From Hyperoodon ampullatus (Eukaryota > Chordata > Mammalia > Artiodactyla > Ziphiidae): a DNA stretch of 64,000 nt. A model generated the notes under the pieces. That model did not search any database. It had not been told where the DNA came from and saw nothing but the letters and a program-made list of their open reading frames with translations. A program made the translations under genes and the position numbers. How positions within the stretch are numbered: the first letter of the stretch is position 1; each line of letters opens with the position of its first letter. Location of the stretch: contig OX457058.1 in assembly GCA_949752795.1 (NCBI GenBank), positions 169,758,223-169,822,222 on the forward strand, written 5' to 3'. Positions 45,211-58,294 of the stretch are shown piece after piece.

Positions 45211-46225
45211 TTGCTGGGAAATACTCGGATATAAGTTTGGGGTGGATGTGACTCCCACCTCATTCTGGGCCTTCAGAGGAGGGGGAGAAGCTCCGCACAG
45301 CAGAGAGAGAAGATTGCGGACCCGGGAAGGAGGCAGTGGGGGAGGGCGATGTGGAGGACCAGCCCTGCACCCAGGGGCGGTGACGGAGCGGGGAGGGGTG
45401 GCGCCCTCCCACCTGCCTGAATTTCCCAGGAAGGTCAGTCAGGCTCCTGAAGGGTGGGTGCTGTAGACAGGGAGCCTACGTGGGGAGGGGTCCGGTCTGG
45501 GTGGAGATAGCCAGCCTGGAGCAGGGGCCTTGCGGGGCAGGAGAACAGAAGCCCTGGAACTGGTAGAAGTCTTGGGAGAGGTTTTGGACTCAAAGGGCCA
45601 GAGACCCTAATGAGCTTGGAGCCAGTTGGAGCCACACTGTGAGGGGTGAAAGCCCCCTGTGGACATCTGGCCACATCTGCTTGGCCTGCACTCGGAGCCT
45701 CTTCCTGGAGGACTGGGGGCCCATGTGTAGCATCTGTGACTCTGCCCAATTCCCGCCCAGCCTCCTGGAAAGTCCTCTGTAAGTCTCGTCAAGGGGACGG
45801 AGCCCAGGGGGCATTAAGAAGCCCTGGTTTCCTTTTCCACACGGTGCTGGCTGCCCCTTGGCTGTCAGATCCCTCCTCTGCCCTTCTGTGCCCGGCAGGC
45901 TGACCAGAGCATCACCAAGGTCCCTGCCCTCTGGCTTTTGACTGGGTCCAGCCAATGGTGGATGGGACAAGAGAGACGTCGCGGGTGTTTATTTCTCCAG
46001 CTCCTCCTCTGCTTTGGGCCTAGGTTCCCAGGGACTCCATCCTCCATGGCTGCAGCTCTTCAGGCGGCTTCTCACCAGGCTCCAGAGCGTCACTTCCTCC
46101 CTGGGATGGTAACAGCTTCCCATGGCTCCTGGACTCCGGGTACCTCAGTCTGCCTTGGTGCCCTTGACCCTGCCCACCTCTCTGTCCCCGCATCAACAAC
46201 TTCTCTTCATTTAACCTTTTGCATG

Positions 46226-46430
46226 TGCCTGCTGTGTCTTGTATTAGATAAAATATAAGATATCCAGTTAAACTTGACTTTCAGACACATAATACATCAT
46301 CCTTCAGTCTAAGTATGTCCCCCAAATTGTGTGGGATATACTTATGCTAAACAATTCCTTGCGGTTTATCTGAAATTCGAATTTAACTGGGTGTCCTGTG
46401 TTTTTCTTTCTAAACCTGGCGATCCCACCT
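46226..46430. mobile_element. Palindromic MITE-like element (MER53-like)
   Basis: ATCCAGTTAAACTTGACTTT on the left pairs with AAATTCGAATTTAACTGGGT on the right, and TAAGTATGTCCCCCAAA pairs with TGTGGGATATACTTA in the centre. The long imperfect inverted repeat is the form of a non-autonomous DNA transposon. The family name is from memory. Confidence 0.65.
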
Positions 46431-47604
46431 GCAGGGTCCCTGACTGATACACTAACACATCCCTCGGGTCATGGGCATTTCCAGCCACCCCTGACTAGAG
46501 GAATAGGTGGGTTTGAAGCTCGTACACTCTGCCCTGCCGAGACGGAGCTTCATACAGGCTGCTTCTTTCTCCTACTGGGGCAGTGGGAGGCTTCCCTGGG
46601 GGCAGGAACATAGTCTAAAGATGAGGAGACTGGCCCAGATATCTCCCCAGTTGCACGGCATCAGCTCCTAAAATGCCCCCAGGGCCATGGGCAGAAACAG
46701 TCCCAGTCCCTGTTCCCATGAGCAGGTCCTGGCCATCGGCAGAGACGTGGCTGAATGCTCAGCCTCAGCTTTGAGCTCACAGCAGAACCCCGAGGGGGTT
46801 GGCATCCAGGACAAGGACGTTTGGAGAGAGAGGGCAGGGTGTCAGGTGGACTTGGAGTCTCTTAGACTCGCTCCTCTGCCACCAGCGGGAGAAGACGCGC
46901 TGCCTTTTCAGGGCTCCTGTGATTACATCAGACCCACCTGGCGATCTCCCACTTCTCAGTCCACTGATGCAGAACCTTAATTACACCTGCACAGGTGATG
47001 TAATCACGAGTGTGATGGCTCCTCGTATTCACAGTCCCGGGGCCTGGGGAACCCTGGAGCCAGGTTAGAACTTGGGTCACCTCTGCCCCCTTCCTCCTGG
47101 CCTTCAGAACTCCACACCGCCCTGGTGCTCCTTCCTCACTGCGGCTCCTGCTTGGTCTCCTTTGCCCCGTTCACCCACCAGCACCAGCAGTTTTAGGAAC
47201 ATCGGGATGCCCGGAGCATCTAGGGAGCTGGCAGTAGCCACCCCGGCTGGGGATTCAGCCCCTGCTTGGGGAAGCTCGTGGCCTGGGGTTTGGGGGCCTT
47301 GCCTCCAAGCTCAGTGGTGGAGTGACCTCCCACGGTCAGGTAATCCCCCAGGAGAGTTTGGGAAGTGCTGAGAGTCCACTGTGAAGGGTCCACTGTGAGG
47401 GGGCAGCTCTGGCAGCTGGGGGTGCACGTGGGGTGGGTGACCCAGACAGAACTGGCTCTTTTTCCAGCTTGGCTGCTGAGCTTCAAGAGAGGGTCTGGCC
47501 TTAGCCAGAAATGGCTGTGGACCCGAAAATGGCACAAATGCTGGATCTGGGTGTGGACTAACACCAGACAGAGTAATAGCAATAATAGCTGCTTTTTTTG
47601 TGTC

Positions 47605-47770
47605 GGGGGGCACTTACGATGTGCCAGCTGCTAAGCGTATGTGTATATCAGCTAATTCAACCCCCACAGCTACGTATGAGGTAGGTACTATGTTAACCCC
47701 ATTTCCCAGAGAAAGAAACTGAGGCTCAGGAAGGTCAGGAGACTTGCCGAGACCGGACAGCTCAGGACTA
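47605..47770 (-). repeat. MIR
   Basis: CACTTACGATGTGCCAGCTG and GAGAAAGAAACTGAGGCTCA. Confidence 0.8.
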
Positions 47771-48064
47771 GAGAAGAGCTGCCGAGGGATGTCACATGTG
47801 CCTTCACCGCCATGCTGAAATGTGACATAAATCTGTCCTCAACATTCACTACGGGGTTATAATGGCACAAGACTTCCTGTGGGGAAGCAGTTGAACTAGG
47901 ACTTAACGAGGGACACGATGAGGAAACATATTTGGCCTCAGTATAAGGAAGGGCAGACGTTCTGGCGGTCAGAGTGGTCCAGAGGTGGACACGGCTACCT
48001 TGAGAGGGAATGAGGTCCCTGTGGCTGGATATATGCAAGTGAAGAGGCTGTTTCCATTTTCTGG

Positions 48065-48280
48065 GGCCCTGGTAACAACAGATACTGTACTGAACATCCT
48101 ACACATGTCATCTTTAGGTTCTCACTGCTCCATCACGTAGGCACTGCTGTCCCCGATTTACAGATGAGGAAACTGAAGCCCAACGAGATTAAGTGACTCA
48201 GTGATGGTTATGTAGATGGTTGGTGGGGGAGCCGCGACTCAAACCCAAAGCTGTGTATCTCCAAAGCTGTGCTTGTACCC
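48065..48280 (-). repeat. MIR
   Basis: GATTTACAGATGAGGAAACT and GGAGCCGCGACTCAAACCCA. A further MIR-like reversed fragment follows at 48285-48420. Confidence 0.75.
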
Positions 48281-49073
48281 ATACAACTATCGAACGCCTG
48301 CTGTGTGTCTGGTACTATTCTTCTAGACACTAAGACCCAGCAGGGACAATTTAGTCCCAGTCTTTGCCCTGATGGAGATCAGATTCCAGTAGGGAGAGAG
48401 ACAACCCAGAGTAATGAAACCAAAATAGACCTCAACGAGAATGAGGGGAGACCAAAGGTAAGCAGGAGTCAAGGGGACTCAGGATGGTCAGGGGAGGCCA
48501 CTCTGAGTGGTGCATCTGAGCTGAGATAGGAAAGGAAAGAAGAAAAAGTATTGTGAAGAACTGGGAGAAAGTGCTCTAGGCAGAGGCAACCATGGGTGCA
48601 AAGGCTCTGAGTGGCACAGGGGAAGAACATGTGGGAAGCATGGCCAAGGTGGGGGCCAGATCGCTGGGGCCCTGGTCAGCCAGGGTTTAAGCTTCATTTG
48701 TAGTTATTAGAGGGTTTTTAAGCAGTGGTGTGCTGCAGCCAACTCACGCCCGCACACGAGAACCATCTGTTAAATCTTCCGGATTTTTGCGCGTTGTTAA
48801 ACTGTTAGTAGCTTGAAATCAGCCATGGTGGGAGTATTTACACCATGGAAATGGGCAGCAGGTGGGTAAACATTTATCTGCCTCACACTGGTTTTAGACA
48901 GGGAAGTGGGGAGAGTGGATCTGCGCCTGAAGGAGCGCCCTCTGGCCGCAGTGGGGAGAATGGCCTGCAGGGGACAGAGAAGCAGGATGCCCCGCAGGGA
49001 ACGCCATTGCCTTGGTCCATGTTGGAGAGATGGGGGTTTGGACCAGGATGGGCCAGTGGATGGATTAGAGTGA

Positions 49074-49282
49074 TTTTTTTTTTTTTTTTGGCGGTACGCT
49101 GGCCTCTCACTGTTGTGGTCTCTCCCGTTGCGGAGCACAGGCTCCGGACACGCAGGCTCAGCGGCCATGGCTCACGGGCCCAGCCGCTCCGCGGCATGCG
49201 GGATCTTCCCAGACCGGGGCACGAACCCGTGTCCCCTGCATCGGCAGGTGGACTGTCAACCACTGCGCCACCAGGGAAGCCC
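49074..49282 (-). mobile_element. CHR-type SINE, reverse orientation
   Basis: Begins with a T tail at 49074 and ends CCACCAGGGAAGCCC at 49282. The direct repeat GAGTGATTTT (49068-49077 and 49288-49297) marks the insertion. Confidence 0.94.
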
Positions 49283-50384
49283 GATCTGAGTGATTTTGAA
49301 GGCAGAACCAGTGGGCCTTGCTGAGACGACCCCATTACTGAAGCTCAGAGCAGGGAGGTGACCTGCCCAACGTTACACGGCTGGAATATGGAAGAGGTAT
49401 GACTGAGCCCAGGCCCGCCAGGCCCCTAAACCCTTTCTGTTCCCTATACTTCAGTGTTTCCCTAAGTTGCCATGAAGATTCTTCCTGGGGAAGGTTATGG
49501 TCTAGGATGAAGAGGAAATAATTAATGATGTCCCTGGCTGCCCGTGGTCAGAGCACCCGTTTCCCACACCTCTTCCCAGGAGGGCGGGTCCTCTGAGCTG
49601 CGGTTGGGGGTGGGGCGTGGAGGGAGCCAAGATATCACCGTCATAGACACTGCGAGGCCTGGCTCCCACTGGTGGACGCTGGGGCCATGGCGTCTGTCCT
49701 CCCTCCCAGGAGGGCCCCAGGAGGGCTGCCCCAGAGCTGGCCTCGGAGGGCCCCACGACCTGCTTGGGCGATTCCCAGCTCTGGGATGCGGGACCTCCTC
49801 TGGGGCAGGGCAAGGACCAGGGCTGGAACCAGTCTAGGACCTCAGAGCAGGAGCTGCCACAGCACAGCTTCCCGGGCTGGGGCTGCTCTGGTTTTTGCTG
49901 GGGTGGGAGGGAGAGGATAGGGATAGAGAGTCTAGCTCAGTGGGAGCGGGGGATCTAAGCAGCGCCAGGTCTTAGCGAGATGCCGGCAGAATCACTGGGC
50001 CCTGCTTGTCTGCCTGCACCTGCTCGCCCCCCACAGGCTTCACACACTCCCAGTCCCTTCCCTGAAGCCGCCGTTGGCACCAATCCCAGCAACAGGGTTC
50101 ATCTGCTCCAGCCACTCCCTGTGTCAGAACTCACTCTCAGAAAAGGGTCCTGTGCTGGGGGATGACTGTCACTGTGACCTTCTGCAGGAAGCGAGAGGGA
50201 GGAACAGGAAACAAAACGAATCAAATACCGACCAGGTGCCAGGCAGAGCTGCTTGCTTTCCTCAAAGAGTTAAAATTACAGAAAGGTTTCCCCTCATACT
50301 CTGCCCCTAAAATAAGGCTCTAAAAAGTTTATTCTTATCCTTCTAGACTTTCTTCTTTGTACACACACACACAGGCTATTTTTT

Positions 50385-50530
50385 TAAAATGAGATAATGT
50401 TACGTGCTCTATGTGGATTATTTCATTTAATCCTAGGTTGTTATTATCTCTACTTTGCATTTCAGGAAACTGACGCCCAGAGAGGTTATGTACTTTTCCT
50501 AAGGTCACACAGCTGGTAGAACTGCCTGGC
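50385..50530 (-). repeat. MIR
   Basis: TTTCATTTAATCCTAGGTTG and CCTAAGGTCACACAGCTGGT. Confidence 0.77.
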
Positions 50531-51949
50531 CCCACAGCCTCACTCTCTGCATCCTGGGCATCACCTATGGGTGCAGAAGGCCAGCCTTGTTCCTGTTGGG
50601 GGGCATTTGGGGCTGCAGAGCAGGTGGGACTGGAATTCTGGGCAGAGGCCTGATCCGGCCTTCCCTTCTGCTGTACTGTGAGACTCAAGCCCTGGGGTCA
50701 AATTCCAGCCCCACTGAGTCCTTGTTAATGCTTTTTAAAAGGGGATTCTATTGCCATTTAATTGTGGCTCTGCCCTTGAAGCAGACTCCCAGCTGTCTGT
50801 AACAGACAGCTTGGCCTTGGATTTCTCTCTCCCGAAGCCCAGGGGATAGAGGCTGCCCTGGGAGGTCTGCGACCTAGGCCACTCACCAGCTGTGGAACCT
50901 CGGCAGTTCCTGCCTCTCTCGCCTTGGTCTCCTCTCTTCAAAGTCCCTTTCAGCCCCAAGGTAAGCCCATGACTCCACCCCTAGTCACTGCAGCTTGCTG
51001 GAGAGAGGAGGGGGAGGAAGAGGACGAACCAGAGCAGAGAGGAGGGCTCTGGGGCAGCTTAGTGGGTTTGGAAGGGAGTGGGAGTTTAAGAACAGGTTCT
51101 GGAATCCCTAGACCTGGGTCCAAGTCCCAGGGCAGGACCTATGCAGTGGTACAAGGCCCAGGCTCAAAAGATTCCCTACTTGGTTTTACGTTCTGTCATT
51201 GCTGTCTTGAAATTCTTAACTTTCTGACTAAGGAGTCCAGCATTTTCCTGTTACGCTGGGTCCCACAGATTGCACAGCCAGCCCTGCTACCGCGTAGGAG
51301 CCGTGTGCCCTTGGCAAGTGATTTCACCTCATCGATCCTGAGTTTTCTTATCTGCAAAACGGAGCGATGCTTACACCCCCTGGGAGCATTGTTGAGAATT
51401 CAAAGAGAGATGCCCGGTAAAGAGCCAGGCAGCAGTAAGTCCATAACCGGTGTCAAGCCCTGGTAATTGTATTGTGGCCATCTTTCTGTAGGTCTCTGTA
51501 GGGCCTGACAGGGAGAAATATCTCCGGAGCCGCAGTCTGTCTCCCAGCCTTGTCCATGGGCGGGGGGTACATTTCAGGCCAAAAATAAAATCCTCACTGG
51601 GAAGCGAATGGTGCCACCATGCCCACAGCAACCCCTGCCTATGGCTATACTGGGTCAAGTGGTTTAGGGCCCTAAGTTCCTGGGAGATCAGGTGCTGTGA
51701 CGTTTGAGCCTGGGGAGAGATGAGGGTCTGGTGAAGCTGCTCCAGCACCTGCTTTCAGCCGGGAGAGGGTCAGTCACGTGACCTTCATAAATGAAGGCCT
51801 GATGCCTAGAGGAGCTGATGGAATCTCCCAAAGGGCCGCCTCCTTCACTCTGTGTCTTGGCTTGTAGGACCCCCAAAGTGTTGTCCCAGCACCTCAACCT
51901 CCCAGATGTTTCTACAGTCCCGACTTCCTGGATTCATAGCTCAGCAATT

Positions 51950-52090
51950 TCCCAACGGTGAGACCTTGGGCAAGTTACTCAAACTCTCTAGCCCTCAGTT
52001 TCCCCATCTGTGAAACACTAACAGGTTTGACCTCATGGACGTGTCGTATCAAATCAACCCCCGCATGAAAAGTGCTTACAAGCATGCAGA
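51950..52090 (+). repeat. MIR
   Basis: GAGACCTTGGGCAAGTTACT and CAGTTTCCCCATCTGTGAAA. Confidence 0.75.
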
Positions 52091-52425
52091 CAAACGTCAG
52101 CCACTGCAATGGCTGGCCTGCCTGCTGCCACCCCGCGCCGAGCCCGACAGCAGGCTCTGAAATACCAGTCTGACCACGCCTTTCCTTTGGCCACTCGTTG
52201 CCTTCAGGATGAAGACCAGACTCCTTGTTCTGGCTTCTCTGAGCCTCCATGTGGTGAGCCCCTGTTCAGGGGCCATTTCCCCTTCTAGAGTCCACAGCCT
52301 CAGGATTTGCTCTGGGAAACCTCCAGCCCCCAAGGCAGAGCCTATGATGTGACTGTCAGTCAAGCCAAGGGGTGGCACATGACCCAGGCTCAGCCAGCTG
52401 GGCACCTTCTGTAAGGACTTTGATT

Positions 52426-52679
52426 ATTTTTTTTTAATAAATAAATTTATTTATTTGTTTATTTTTGGCTGCGTTGGGTCTTCGTTGCGGTGCGAGGGCT
52501 TCTCATTGCGGTGGCTTCTCTTGTTTCGGAGCACGGGCTCTAGGCATGTGGGCTTCAGTAGTTGTGGCGCATGGCTTAGTTGCTCCATGGCATGTGGGAT
52601 TTTCCTGGGCCAGGGTTTGAACCTGCGTCCCCTGCGTTGGCAGGAGGATTCTTAACCACTGCGCCACCAGGGAAGTCCC
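52426..52679 (-). mobile_element. CHR-type SINE, longer older subfamily, reverse orientation
   Basis: T-rich AT tail, then TTTTTGGCTGCGTTGGGTCT through to CACCAGGGAAGTCCC. The 3' module differs from the other copies (GGAGCACGGGCTCTAGGCAT). Target repeat AGGACTTTGATT / AGGACTCTGATT at 52414 and 52680. Confidence 0.92.
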
Positions 52680-52839
52680 AGGACTCTGATTCTTAAGGAT
52701 GGAGAAGCTTATGGAAATGGGTTGGGAGGGTTCATTTGGGAGGTTATCCCCCTGAGTTCCTGCTGCCTGGATCTCCAGGGCTGCCCTGGGACCCGGTCCT
52801 CTCTGAGCCTGGGTTTTTAGCCTTTCTTCAGATTCTGTG

Positions 52840-53200
52840 CAATCTCTCACAGCCTTCCATTGATGCTCTCTTTGTCCAGAGTAGCCCTGTCAGTTTCTGT
52901 TGCAGGCATCCAGAGATCCTGGTGGATACACTCTGGCTCCAGACATATCCCAACTTTGACCTTCACCTTCTGCTTTTAAGTATCTGCCTGCATTTCTCAC
53001 AGTCCATGCACGCTACTTTGTGCCTCTGAACCTTTGTCCCTGCTGTTCCTTCTGCCGGGAATGCCTTTCCCACCTTATTCTCCTCATTCATTCTTATCCC
53101 AAGAACCACCTCAGACATTGTCAACTCTGGGGGGACTTCCTCCAACCCTCCTCTATACCACACCCCTGCCTCCAGGCTGGCTCTGATCCTCTGGGCAGCC
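52840..53200 (+). repeat. L2 3' fragment
   Basis: GTCCCTGCTGTTCCTTCTGC, CGGGAATGCCTTTCCCACC and GGGGGACTTCCTCCAACCC follow L2 order. Confidence 0.68.
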
Positions 53201-54959
53201 CTAGGCCCTGGGCTTCTCTTCCTCAGGACCGGCATTCCCTTGTCTGAACCCAAGGCCAGATCCAGGCCCACCCACCTCCATTTCTCAGTTGACCACAACA
53301 AACGTTTTTTGGGCTCCAGAACCATGGAGGGTCATACAGGCAGCTCCCTTGGGACCTGCTCAGGGATTCCTCAGCCAACTAGGACCAAATCCATTGCCTG
53401 CTGATGAGGGGTCATGAGGGGAATTGCTGAGGAGTGGGAGATGGGGAATTGTCCCAGAATAACAATGAGCCCAACTCCTCCAGGTTGGCCATTGCTCCAG
53501 CCCCAGCCTTTGATCCAGAGCCTGGGCCAGCCCCTGCCCCAGCTCAAGCCACAGACCTGACCTCACGCCCCACCCTCGGCACCAACCCTGTCTCTGCCCC
53601 TGCATAGGCCCTTCCCTCCACCTCTGCCCTCACTGCAGACCCCCAGCATCCTCCCCAGTGAGACCCACCCAGGCTGCCCTCTGTAGAGACCCTGCCTCTG
53701 ATCGAATGGGGCTTTTGGTGGGGAAGGACTGACCAGTTAATCAGGTGGTGAATAGAGCAGGTATATCAGAGGTAGGTGCCGCGCCCAACTCCCCTCAGTG
53801 GCACAAGACCTGCAGCTCCAACAGTAGGTAACAGAGCTGAGCTTTAGGCAGGGGCAGGGGCAGGACCAGGTTTAGGTCCTGAAGGTTCCTTCTGTTCCCC
53901 GCCTCCCCTGCCCTGGGCCAGACTTAGTCCTGAGCCATGGACAGGGCTGAACCCTCCATGGTTGCTGAGTGCCCCAGCTGGGGAAGTGCCCGAGCTATAG
54001 TTACCCAAAATCAGGTAAAAGGAGGCAAAAGGGGGAGTCCCAGGACAAGCCAGTAGGATTGGGGAAGCTTGCAAGGTTGGGGTATCAGTAAAGACCACCA
54101 CAGTTGACCATCCTTGAAAGAAAAGCAAAAACAGCCCAAGTCTCCCCTGAGGTCACCAACGCCTCTCCACCCCTTCTCCTTGGGAACTGAACCAGGGCGG
54201 CAGGGGTGGGGAGAGCCACAGGACCTCGGGGAATCAGGCCCTCCACTCCACCCACAGGTGGATCCTGCAGTGGACACATCATGAGGACAGAAGCCAGCAC
54301 TGTGTTGTCACAGCTCAGCTGCGGCTTTGTGCTCCTGGAGCTGTCGAGTGAGTCAGCTGGGCCCCTTCCTCCTTCCCGTGCTCTTGTACCTGTGTCCGAT
54401 GCTCAGGGCTGGACAGGTTGACTGTGTAGCCCCACCCCTTCTCTCCCTGCTCCTCCCATGTGCTGGGGCTGGCCCAGCAGATAGCCAATGAACAGCACGC
54501 TTAGGGAGACTGTCTTCTTTTGGCCATAACTAGCAACAAGACTTAGGTGAGCGTCCTGGGAACTCTTTGCAAGGCTGTGTTGAAACCACCTGTCAACTAG
54601 GCCACCTTCCCAGCTTGACCGTGAGCTCATTCAAAGTGTCTATCCCGGTCCCCAGTCTAGCTCTGTAGAAGCTCAGAGTATATGATGTCAGTTAAATGCA
54701 TAAATGGCTGGAGGGACGGGTGGGTAGAGATAGTTGACAAAGGTATCTCCTTTCTATGTGGGCTACTCTCTCACCCGTCCCCAGCTCTGACCCTCGGAGT
54801 CTTTCCTGAATGCTCTTGGAAGCTAGCACCTGTTGGAAGTCCCAGGCATCTTGGCAGCCGTGGGACTTGACGGTGATGGAGCTGTCCCAGTTATGGGGTG
54901 ACAAAGGCAATAATGCCACTGCAGAATGGCACATTTGGTCCCTCCAGAGCTGGGGGGCA

Positions 54960-55100
54960 CAGCTCAAAGACCTCAGACTTTGAACTTAATGAAACCCGAG
55001 TCCAAATCCAGCCCTGTTGTACATCCTCAAGCTGGTCACTGGGGACTCTCTGAACCTCTGTTTCCTTTTCTATGAAGTGGGAATGTAAACTGGCTTCTGA
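54960..55100 (+). repeat. MIR fragment
   Basis: CCCGAGTCCAAATCCAGCCC and TGAACCTCTGTTTCCTTTTC, just upstream of CCDC197 exon 1. Confidence 0.65.
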
Positions 55101-55222
55101 GGACCGTCAGGAGAATCAAAAGAGAAAGCTGCTGCCTTGACTGTTGCTGTGGCCATCCATCTTCTTCCTGCCTGGCCCACGTGGCCCTCATCCTCCAGCG
55201 TAGTCTGAGGTGGTGAGGGGCA

Positions 55223-55329
55223 ATGCCGGCGACCGTGGCCACAGGCCAGGAGGCTGGCCTGAGCAATACCGGTGACAAGGACAGGGACCTGCAGGTGCTG
55301 TTCCAGGAACTCTGCCAACTCCAGGCAAA
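55223..55329 (+). pseudogene. CCDC197: CCDC197 coding exon 1
   Basis: Begins at the ATG 55223-55225 (G at -3) and encodes MPATVATGQEAGLSNTGDKD followed by RDLQVLFQELCQLQA and two bases of a Lys codon. The donor is AAA|GTACGA (GT at 55330-55331), acceptable but not strong. As I remember it, the human protein has the same GDK..DLQ.L.QEL.QLQAK pattern. An internal CAG|GTGCTG could act as an alternative donor in a different phase. Confidence 0.75.
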
Positions 55330-56627
55330 GTACGAGCTGTCCCAAGCCCCGCCGTGCCCCCTGCCTCAGCCCCAGGGCCATCTGCCGTGGGCTAAGCAGC
55401 TGGGACTGAGCAAAAATGCCTGAGGAGGCCAGGCCAGGAAATGAACAGGGAGGGGACTGAGGACCGGAAGTAAGTCAGGAGGGGCGGCTGATTTGCGAGT
55501 GGTGGGGAGGTGGGGGACTTGGCTCCCGCCCTTTGAACTCAGACCTTGGGCCAGTCCCAGGCCCTGTGCAAGCTTAGTCTGCCTCCACGAAGGCAGGGCT
55601 GTGGGTGACCATCCCTACGCATCCATCAGCTGGGCCCCTCTAAAATCAGCCTGCAAGGTTGCTGCCGTGTCTCCCAGCAGACGCCCTTAATCCTTGCCCC
55701 GGGTGACTCTTCAATTTCAGGCTGCCCACGAAAGCCTGAGTTAGATGCAAAAGGATGGATTGATATCTGTGAGCGATTTTATGGAGAAGAGTCCCAACCG
55801 GTCCATCGGATTCTCATAGGGCTTCCCAACCTCCCCACCGAAAGGTTTAGCACCGTGGCTCACAGGGCCCCACGTGGTATTTGCCGGGGGAAGACAATTT
55901 TTTCCTGCATTTTTCAGGACTGTCTGGATGAGAAAATAGGGCCTGAGAGGCAGGGTGGCTTGCCCTGGGGAAGTCAGCGGTCACTCAGAGATGCCCACCA
56001 CAGCCCTTCCTGCTCTGCCCTCTGCCCTTGACCACTGACCTTGAAGGCCACCAGGGTGGGCAACCTATTGGAGACTCATCTTGCTTGGTGATGCTCCCTG
56101 ATGGCTGGGTAGCAACACGTGGCTGTTGCCCCTCTTGGGGCTGCCGGGACCCCAACCACAGACTGAGTGCTTATGATGTGCTGGGAGCCCCAGACCCGGT
56201 CCCCACCGGCCTGTGAGGGAGGGGCCTGGTTACCCCTGTTACGGACGGGCCAGCCAGGCACAGAGAGGCAAAGCCTGTGGCCGGATCACCGGCTACTGGG
56301 GGCTCAGACCATCTGCCACCAGCTCAGCCTGCAGAAGGGGCTCCATAGACCCCATGCCACAAAGGCCCGGCCTCGCTGGCCCCCAGGCCCCTTCCTCATG
56401 GCCTGACCATAAGCATCTATTTGACCTCTTTGTGGCTCAGTTTATTCAGCAGTGAAATGGGAGTGGAGAGACTCAAGTCAGTGGCCCATTGATGGGGTCA
56501 GTGACCAGCCCAGCCCGGATCCATGCAGATCCACAGAGGCTGGCCCTTGCCAGGGGTCATGACCTGGAAGTCCCCAAACCGTGTTCTCACGTCTGGCTCT
56601 CTCGCCGGCACTGAAATGTCTCTACAG

Positions 56628-56703
56628 ACAGAGGAAGCTGAAGAGAGAGGTCATAAGGTTTTTGAAGACTATCTGATCAAGGTCCTTGCGAAAGTCCCCA
56701 AGG
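56628..56703 (+). pseudogene. CCDC197: CCDC197 exon 2 with an apparent 7-nt deletion
   Basis: The acceptor is GTCTCTACAG (AG at 56626-56627) and the donor AAGG|GTACGT (GT at 56704-56705). In the frame set by exon 1 it reads QRKLKREV and then IRFLKTI followed by TGA (56674-56676). From about 56653 the frame starting at positions divisible by 3 reads HKVFEDYLIKVLAKVPK and joins exon 3 in phase. Inserting the two to three residues I recall between REV and HK in human requires 7 missing bases near 56650-56653. Confidence 0.72.
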
Positions 56704-57184
56704 GTACGTATGTAGCTTCCTCAGCAGGCCTGTCCTCTCTGCAGGCACCTCCCAGCCTGGGAACCTGGGCACATGTGGGCTTGCTGAGCACTGAGCTCGC
56801 CTGCAGAATGGGGATCCACAGGCCGGTGCCACCGTGGTCGAGCCAGCCAGGGCACCAGCCACGTGGCCTGCAGCAAATTCTCAATGTCTCTGTTCAGTGG
56901 GAACAATAACAGTTCCATGGACTGGATCACCCTTTATGAGCATGTAGCCCAGTGCCTGACGTTTAGCTATGGCACCCAGTAAGTGTCAGCTATTATTATT
57001 ACCTCATTTGTCTTTGATTTTGCTCTTAGGAACTAAAATTACACAGGCATCTGAAATGAGTTTTGTGTTCTGTTTTATCATGATTTGCACCAGAATCCAC
57101 TGTTATCAGTGCTGAAAGCTTGATAGGAAAGAGAAGGGGAGACAAACATACATAATTTTATTATCGTCATTGTCTTTACATCAC

Positions 57185-57365
57185 CAGTAATAAAAATAAC
57201 TATTACTGTTTATGAAATATTTACTCTGCGCTAAGCTCTTCAGTAAATCCTTTTTACCCCTCTCTAGGAGCTTCTGAGATCTGTGCTACCCAGGCTCAGT
57301 GAGGTTAAGGGACTTGCCCAAGGTCGCCCAGACAGGAAGTGGTGCGGCTGGGTCTCAGACTCTGG
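57185..57365 (-). repeat. MIR
   Basis: GAGGTTAAGGGACTTGCCCA and AGGTCGCCCAGACAGGAAGT. Confidence 0.76.
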
Positions 57366-58062
57366 TCTATCTGATTTCAGAGTCACTGTGCTAAGTGCTC
57401 TGGAGCTGCAGGAGCCCCAAGGACTCTGCCCTGGAGGTCAGGGAAGGCTTCATGAAGGCGGGGGCCATTCATGGGGCTCAAATGTGTTCAGCACAGGGGA
57501 ACAGCACTGCAGACAGAAGAACAGCACAGATGTAGGCTGGAGCCATGGCCCTGTGCAGTGGGTTTGGGGTTGAGTTCCAGTGTGCTGGAGCGGCAGGATC
57601 CGGCAGGGGTCGCTGGGAGATGTGATTGGAAGACTGAGCAGCATCTAAGAACCTTGAGCACCAAGCCAAGGAGGCGCGGGGTTTGAAGCAGACCCAGCAC
57701 CCAGTGCTGCTTCTAGAAGCCTCCTAGTTTGGGACCTTCCTAATTCAGAAGTTCAACCCATCCAGAATGAGCAACCACTAAAGCTGGGGATCCCATCACT
57801 CGGGACAGCAACAATCCCTGTCCTCTTCCTGCAGGCCCCCCCAGTCAGCAGTTTCTCCTGGGGTGGTGGTGGGGGTGGTTCTCCTGCCTCACTGGGCAGC
57901 CTTGATCCAGAATGCTTGTTCTCAGCCGGCGGTGGTCTTTCAAATGCAGATTCTTCTCTTGAAGAAGTGGGAGGTCAGTGATGGGGCGCTCTCAACTTTG
58001 GGGCTCCAGTGGACAGCAGAAGTCCCACCTACCTTATTAGTATCACTGCAGGGGGCAGGTGA

Positions 58063-58294
<232 letters not shown>

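Larger units (their letters stand above)
20105..55222. other. Intergenic region between divergent ASB2 and CCDC197
   Basis: About 35 kb with no coding sequence that I can support on either strand. The listed repeats account for roughly a third. Repeat-poor blocks include 30150-32220 (GC-rich, with purine- or pyrimidine-rich patches), 33100-34220, 37560-39000 (purine-rich then GC-rich), 39150-40095, 42350-43320, 44550-46225, 46430-47600 and 53300-54600. Long open frames there are explained by GC content or by low-complexity tracts. Confidence 0.6.

Noticed and set aside
55140..55220. RFX X-box upstream of CCDC197
   Set aside because: GTTGCTGTGGCCAT resembles only half of the motif; too weak for a ciliary promoter call.
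56523..56703. Alternative view that CCDC197 exon 2 is read entirely in the second frame
   Set aside because: It would need the internal CAG|GTGCTG donor of exon 1, discarding the conserved QEL.QLQAK segment, and would still stop at 58278 before exon 4.
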